From the NCBI RefSeq assembly GCF_000022565.1, contig NC_012483.1, forward strand, positions 1,736,001 through 1,800,000: a stretch of DNA of 64,000 bases, written 5' to 3'. This document shows positions 60,153-64,000 of this stretch, one piece after another (the stretch's first letter is position 1; every line of letters begins with the position of its first letter). A program made the position numbers and the translations under genes. Origin of the DNA: Acidobacterium capsulatum ATCC 51196 (lineage in GTDB: Bacteria > Acidobacteriota > Terriglobia > Terriglobales > Acidobacteriaceae). Below the pieces are notes generated by a model. The model saw nothing but the letters and a program-made list of their open reading frames with translations, searched no databases and was not told where the DNA came from.

Positions 60153-60863
60153 ATGCGCCGCTTTCGCTACCTTGACGAGCTCACCATCGGCTTTGTCGTC
60201 GTGCTGCTCATCTCTAATCTGGTCGGCCCAAAAATCTGCCGCGTCGGCCCGTTAAATGTCAGCGGCGCAGAGCTGCTCTTCCCCGTCACCTATATATTTG
60301 GTGACATCTTCACCGAGGTCTACGGCTACGCGGCGGCGCGCCGCGCCATCTGGAGCGGCTTTCTCGGCATGGCGTTGCTGTCGCTCATGGGTTGGGTCGC
60401 GGTGGCGCTGCCTCCGGCGCCGGGCTGGCACCAGCAGCATGCGTTTGCCATCGTCTTCGGCTTTGTCCCCCGCTTCGCCGCAGCCAGCCTCATCGCTTAC
60501 TGGGCGGGCGAGTTCACCAACTCTTACACGCTGGCCAAACTCAAGCTGCTCACCCGCGGCCGCTGGCTCTGGACGCGCACCATAGGCTCCACCATCACCG
60601 GCCAGGCCGTCGATACGGCCATGGTGGTGCTGGTGGCCTTTGGATTCACCACCCCCTGGCCCACCGTGGCCCGCCTGATCGTGTCTTCTTATGTCGTGAA
60701 GGTGGTCTACGAGGTGCTGGCCACGCCGCTCACCTATCTGGTGGTGAGCTGGCTCAAGCGCGTGGAGCAGGTTGATGCCCTCGACACCGGTACAGACTTC
60801 AGCCCCTTTGCCCTGCGCCGCCGTGAAGCCGGAGCGCCCCTTATGGAAGAAGAGAGCGCCTGA
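60153..60863 (+). CDS. Queuosine precursor transporter (YhhQ/VUT family)
   Basis: A 236-residue membrane protein with six hydrophobic segments. Family motifs include LISNLVGPKIC in TM1, LLFPVTYIFGDIFTEVYGY and the RTIGSTITGQAVDTAMVV loop. YhhQ imports preQ0/preQ1 for queuosine tRNA modification. It stands between tRNA-Glu and tRNA-Leu; no preQ1 riboswitch is seen before it. The tRNA-Glu/Leu it lies between are not queuosine tRNAs, so the location gives no functional link. Confidence 0.88.
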   Translation: MRRFRYLDELTIGFVVVLLISNLVGPKICRVGPLNVSGAELLFPVTYIFGDIFTEVYGYAAARRAIWSGFLGMALLSLMGWVAVALPPAPGWHQQHAFAIVFGFVPRFAAASLIAYWAGEFTNSYTLAKLKLLTRGRWLWTRTIGSTITGQAVDTAMVVLVAFGFTTPWPTVARLIVSSYVVKVVYEVLATPLTYLVVSWLKRVEQVDALDTGTDFSPFALRRREAGAPLMEEESA

Positions 60864-60993
60864 GACGCCCGCGCACGCAACACCCAAGAGAGCGCGGCGC
60901 CACAGACGTTAAACAGTGAGCTTGCGGCCACGCAGCCGCTATGCGAGACTACGCTAAGCCACGCTTGCCCATGAGAGCAGGCGCTCCCACCCA

Positions 60994-61081
60994 GCCGGGA
61001 TGGCGGAACTGGCAGACGCAGCGGACTCAAAATCCGCCGGCCCTTGCGGCCGTGGGGGTTCGACCCCCCCTCCCGGCACCA
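60994..61081 (+). tRNA. tRNA-Leu (CAA)
   Basis: An 88-base class II tRNA. The acceptor GCCGGGA pairs with TCCCGGC; discriminator A and CCA are encoded. The anticodon loop CTCAAAA has anticodon CAA, closed by GCGGA/TCCGC. A variable arm (CGGCCCTTGCGGCCG) and T-loop TTCGACC complete it. Confidence 0.97.
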
Positions 61082-61138
61082 CACTAAACCCATTTGAATC
61101 TATTATTTAGAGCAAGGGCAGCGCTTTTGCGCGAAAAG

Positions 61139-61170
61139 TGTACCCAAACTGTACCCAAAGTGTACCCAAG
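61139..61170 (+). repeat. Three tandem 11-bp repeats downstream of tRNA-Leu
   Basis: TGTACCCAAA occurs at 61139-61148 and 61150-61159, and TGTACCCAAG at 61161-61170, one copy every 11 bases. They lie 58 bases after the tRNA-Leu 3' end, in a 267-base interval with no credible gene. Tandem direct repeats beside a tRNA are typical of integrase arm-type sites or attachment scars; no integrase gene is present here. The same tract also reads in frame as a Gln/Val/Pro-rich stretch of an otherwise unsupported ORF, so coding is a weak alternative. Confidence 0.4.
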
Positions 61171-61348
61171 CTTCCACTCTCGGCATCAAACCGCCTGCAA
61201 ATCAGCACAAATCAACGGGATAGGTCACAAGGGAAAATCAGCCGGGCAAAATAACTCGTCGAAGCAGACTGTACCCCCGCAGGGTCAATTTACTAGTGGC
61301 TCGTATGCTGCGATTCCTTGCCTCTTCAGGGCTGGGAAAATAACCGCT

Positions 61349-61984
61349 CTAAAAGAGCCAAATCTGCTTTTCACCATTTCTCGACGCAGTCACCAGTTGG
61401 CTCACAAGTGGTTCATCCTGATCCTGGCGCAGCAGATGGAGTGGCGGTCTGGGGTCCGGAGCCAGATACTTGCCGTAATCTCTGGGAGCAACAATCAGCG
61501 GTTCTCGGTCATGCACCGGCTGCATTGCGGGGCCTGCTTCGCCGGTAAGAATGGCAAACGTGGATTCCCATCGCCCGGTCTTTGGATTTTTCCACGGCGC
61601 CCAGAGACCGGCCATGCCGAAGGGGTGCCGGTTCTCGATTGCAAACTCATACTTTGGCTTCTTGCTGCGGGCGACCTTCTTCCATTCAAAGAAGCTGTCG
61701 GCCGGAACCAGACAGCGGCGTTCGAGGAACGACTCCTTCCAGAACTTTGAGTGGTCGATGCCTTCCGAGCGCGCGTTGAAGAGCAGGCGGTCCTGGAGTT
61801 TGAATCCCCAGCGCATCATTTCAAGAGTTCGCATACCGTCCTGCCCCTGCAGAACCACAGGCTGCACGGAGCCAGGCGCGATGTCATCTTCCGGCTCGAA
61901 AAAGACCTCTTCCAGCCCCATGCCGAGATCAAATGCCTCGGCAATGCGCTGCTTGTCCGAGCGGCGGCGATAGCGTCCACACAT
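61349..61984 (-). CDS. HMCES/YedK-family SOS response-associated DNA-protein crosslink protein
   Basis: A 211-residue SRAP-domain protein. It forms a stable covalent link with abasic sites in single-stranded DNA and shields them. The catalytic Cys2 is in MCGRYRRRS. The conserved NARSEGIDH and SFFEWKK segments (catalytic Glu) and the HDREPLIV segment (His) are in order, and the length is typical. It is divergent from imuA, with about 137 bases between, which suggests coordinated DNA-damage control. No LexA operator is recognised by eye in the shared region. Confidence 0.9.
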   Translation of the reverse strand: MCGRYRRRSDKQRIAEAFDLGMGLEEVFFEPEDDIAPGSVQPVVLQGQDGMRTLEMMRWGFKLQDRLLFNARSEGIDHSKFWKESFLERRCLVPADSFFEWKKVARSKKPKYEFAIENRHPFGMAGLWAPWKNPKTGRWESTFAILTGEAGPAMQPVHDREPLIVAPRDYGKYLAPDPRPPLHLLRQDQDEPLVSQLVTASRNGEKQIWLF

Positions 61985-62121
61985 GGTGTGAAGTGTATCG
62001 GATCAAAGGAAAATATCAGGCCTGTTTTGAGGGGCTTGGCAGGCAGATGCACAAAAGGCAGTGCAGGGCTCCGTTGACAAGGGGGTAAGGCAAAGGGCGA
62101 ATATTAGGCGAAGACATAGCC

Positions 62122-63147
62122 ATGCCCACCGCCGCCCTTCTACGCCGCCAGATTGAGTCTGCCCTTGCAGAGAAAATTCCTGCTGCACTATCGCCGCAGC
62201 CCCGCATGGTGCATCCCAGCGCGGCGACAGGGATCGAAGCGCTCGATAAGTTGCTACACGGTGGATTGCCGGTCGGCGCGATCAGCGAAATCAGCGGGCC
62301 GGAGTGCTCCGGCAGAACAGCCATTGCCTTGTCCTTCCTGGCACGAATGACACAGAGCCACTTCTGCGCCTGGGTCGATGCGGGCGATGCGATGGACCCT
62401 GTTTCCGCAGCCTCCGTCGGGGTGGATCTGAACCGTCTGCTCTGGGTGCGTTGCGGAGTGCAAACGATTGCGCCCAGGGGCAGCACTGATTATCGCTTCG
62501 AGTTGCCGGCAAAGTATCTCCAGCCGGAACCCGTAGTGGCCCCCAAGGGCTTGCCAACAGGCAGCTTTGGGATGCATCCCCGCAGCGAGGTCAAAGGGAT
62601 GCATGAGGCGGTCGGCAACCTGTTCTCACCGCGATGCGCGGAGCCACAGAAGCGTATGCCGCGAGAGAAGGAAGAGATCAGAGGAACCTCCATCCCGTCG
62701 CGCAGAAGTAACGCTGCTGCGACAAGCAAGTCGCGGCCATGGCCGCGCATCGAGCAGGCGCTGCGCGCAATGGACTTGATTTTGCAAACCGGCGGATTTC
62801 GCGCGGTAGTGCTGGACCTTGGCGGCTACGCGCCCGAATTCGTCACACGTATTCCTCTGGCCACGTGGTTTCGTTATCGCGCCGCTGCCGAGCGCACGCA
62901 GGCCAGCCTCGTACTGCTGACGCAAACATCCTGCGCAAAAAGCAGCGCGGAGCTATTGCTGCGCATGCATCCCCCACGGTTTGAGCAGCAGGAAGCCACA
63001 GTCTTCATCGGGATGCGCCCTTGCGCGGAGCTCCTTCGCCGGCGCTTCACAAAAGATGACTCGGCCGTCGTGCCACTGCTCAAACAACCGCAACGCGCCA
63101 CCACCGCCACCTGGACGAATGGCGCGGCATGGGTTGGTCCGCGATGA
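62122..63147 (+). CDS. imuA: ImuA-like RecA-fold protein of the ImuAB mutasome
   Basis: A 341-residue protein with a RecA/ATPase-like core: ATGIEALDKLLHGGLPVGAISEISG, then a degenerate Walker A in GPECSGRTAIAL where the usual Lys is Arg. The acidic AWVDAGDAMDP segment and LLWVRCG follow. The degenerate P-loop suggests weak or no ATP use. Its position immediately before imuB, with a 13-base gap, is the standard ImuA-ImuB order in which ImuA binds RecA and ImuB. A DnaE2 gene would be expected beyond the window end. Confidence 0.82.
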   Translation: MPTAALLRRQIESALAEKIPAALSPQPRMVHPSAATGIEALDKLLHGGLPVGAISEISGPECSGRTAIALSFLARMTQSHFCAWVDAGDAMDPVSAASVGVDLNRLLWVRCGVQTIAPRGSTDYRFELPAKYLQPEPVVAPKGLPTGSFGMHPRSEVKGMHEAVGNLFSPRCAEPQKRMPREKEEIRGTSIPSRRSNAAATSKSRPWPRIEQALRAMDLILQTGGFRAVVLDLGGYAPEFVTRIPLATWFRYRAAAERTQASLVLLTQTSCAKSSAELLLRMHPPRFEQQEATVFIGMRPCAELLRRRFTKDDSAVVPLLKQPQRATTATWTNGAAWVGPR

Positions 63148-63160
63148 GGATTGGGCCGCG

Positions 63161-64000
63161 ATGAGCAATACGCACGAAATTTATGCCTGCCTCTACGTGC
63201 CCGAGTTTCCCGCACAGGCAGTGCTGCGCTTACGGCCGGACTTGCAAGACAGAGCCTGTGTGGTGATGGAAGGCACGGCGCCTGCCGAACAGGTCATCGC
63301 GTGCAATCGGCGCGCACGCCAGTTGGGCGTGGCATGCGGCATGACGCGGGTAGATGTGGAGCTATTCCCTCACATCACGCCCTTGGCGCGCTCGCACGCC
63401 ATGGAAGACGCGACCGCGGCGGCAGTGCTCGAATGCGCCAGCAGCTTTTCTCCGCGCGTGGAAGTTTTGAGCACAGGCACAGCCCTGATCTGCGCACTCG
63501 ATATCGCGGGCACGCAAACTCTCTTCGGACCTCCAGAAATATTGGCACGGAATCTTCATGAACGTCTTCGCACAATCGGCATGGAAGCACGCATCACGGC
63601 CAGCGCCAATCTGCATGCGGCGGTGTGCATGGCCAGAGGCATGCGCCCTGCAGATCGCGTGGCGATTCTTCCTCGCGGCAAAGAAGCCAGTCTCCTCGCA
63701 CCTCTTCCTGTCGATGTGCTGGCTCTCTCCAGCGATCAGGCCGAAACGTTTGCACTGTGGGGCATTCGCACACTGGGCATGCTGGCCACACTGCCAAAGG
63801 AAGCTCTGGTGGCCCGCATGGGCCAGGCAGCAAAGCGGTTGCACGCACTGGCACGCGGCGAGTGGCCGCATCTGCTCCAGCCCATCCAGGCGCCATTCCA
63901 GTTGATCGAAAAAGTAGAGTTCGATGCACCCATCGATGCGCTGGAGTCCTTGCTGTTTGTGCTGAACACGATGCTCGATCAACTGATCGAACGCGCCCGC
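63161..64000 (+). CDS. imuB: ImuB-like Y-family polymerase homologue, N-terminal part (runs off the window)
   Basis: The first 280 codons, read in frame from ATG 63161 to the last base. The N-terminus (IYACLYVPEFPAQAVLRLRP) matches the fingers/palm start of Y-family proteins, but the catalytic Asp pair of DinB (DMDAFY) is replaced by YVPEF-like residues. The SxDE motif is replaced by CALDIAG. This loss of acidic residues is the ImuB hallmark: a catalytically dead scaffold that links the beta clamp, ImuA and DnaE2 for error-prone synthesis. It is truncated only by the window edge. Confidence 0.85.
   Translation, partial: MSNTHEIYACLYVPEFPAQAVLRLRPDLQDRACVVMEGTAPAEQVIACNRRARQLGVACGMTRVDVELFPHITPLARSHAMEDATAAAVLECASSFSPRVEVLSTGTALICALDIAGTQTLFGPPEILARNLHERLRTIGMEARITASANLHAAVCMARGMRPADRVAILPRGKEASLLAPLPVDVLALSSDQAETFALWGIRTLGMLATLPKEALVARMGQAAKRLHALARGEWPHLLQPIQAPFQLIEKVEFDAPIDALESLLFVLNTMLDQLIERAR

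Noticed and set aside
61094-61750. 218-residue plus-strand ORF after tRNA-Leu
   Set aside because: Runs antisense into the HMCES/YedK gene, and its first part is the 11-bp repeats; no domain seen.
61985-62121. LexA-type operator between HMCES/YedK and imuA
   Set aside because: Neither a CTGT-N8-ACAG nor a GAAC-N4-GTTC type site is visible; the acidobacterial motif is not known to me, so no site is called.
1-64000. CRISPR arrays, rRNA genes, intact transposases or prophage genes
   Set aside because: No regularly spaced repeats, no ribosomal RNA signature, no transposase or phage structural motif was found in any frame.

Overview
The window looks like chromosomal DNA from a subdivision 1 acidobacterium (Terriglobia, Acidobacterium/Granulicella-like). 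This is inferred from the G+C-rich bacterial coding style, two very large Oar-type TonB-dependent receptors with an N-terminal carboxypeptidase-regulatory domain, RNase J in a Gram-negative setting, a YpdA-type bacillithiol-disulfide reductase, a DUF2339 membrane protein, FG-GAP/ASPIC and multiheme-cytochrome/TPR proteins, and an ImuA/ImuB mutasome. No rRNA, intact insertion sequence, prophage or CRISPR array was seen. Three tRNA genes are present: Ser-GCT, Glu-TTC and Leu-CAA.

Layout. 1-6.8 kb is a housekeeping block on the plus strand: the end of dapD, RNase J, threonine dehydratase, an exported SH3-domain protein and FtsK. 6.8-9.8 kb has a DUF2339 protein and a translationally coupled pair of regulators (REC-HPt and NarL type). 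10-17 kb has an OmpA-like protein, three oxidoreductases, a small Cys/His protein, a 113-bp palindromic element that looks like a MITE, and an ABC-2 exporter. 17-24 kb has a lipoprotein serine peptidase, a histidine kinase overlapping ypdA, and an aspartase. 24-38 kb is surface and carbohydrate biology: an outer-membrane barrel, two TonB receptors, a nucleotide-sugar dehydrogenase/epimerase pair, a phosphopantetheinyl transferase and a glucoamylase-like protein. 38-43 kb returns to housekeeping: glmS, purS, inorganic pyrophosphatase, an APC permease and tRNA-Ser.

43-60 kb is the most distinctive part. A CzcCBA-type heavy-metal RND operon is followed by a gene-poor gap with a perfect 16-bp palindrome. 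Next comes a minus-strand run of five genes: an FG-GAP/ASPIC protein, a pentaheme cytochrome c fused to TPRs, a small exported Cys protein, an exported stand-alone CuA-type cupredoxin and a hypothetical protein. It reads like an undescribed periplasmic electron-transfer module. Divergent from it are a SERCA-like P-type ATPase and an AI-2E family protein, then an exported rubrerythrin-like protein.

60-64 kb has a queuosine-precursor transporter, tRNA-Leu with 11-bp tandem repeats just downstream, an HMCES/YedK DNA-protein crosslink protein, and imuA-imuB (imuB cut by the window end), a DNA-damage tolerance group.

Start codons were chosen by Shine-Dalgarno position and signal-peptide logic where possible. 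All functions are from motif reading by eye; no database search was run.
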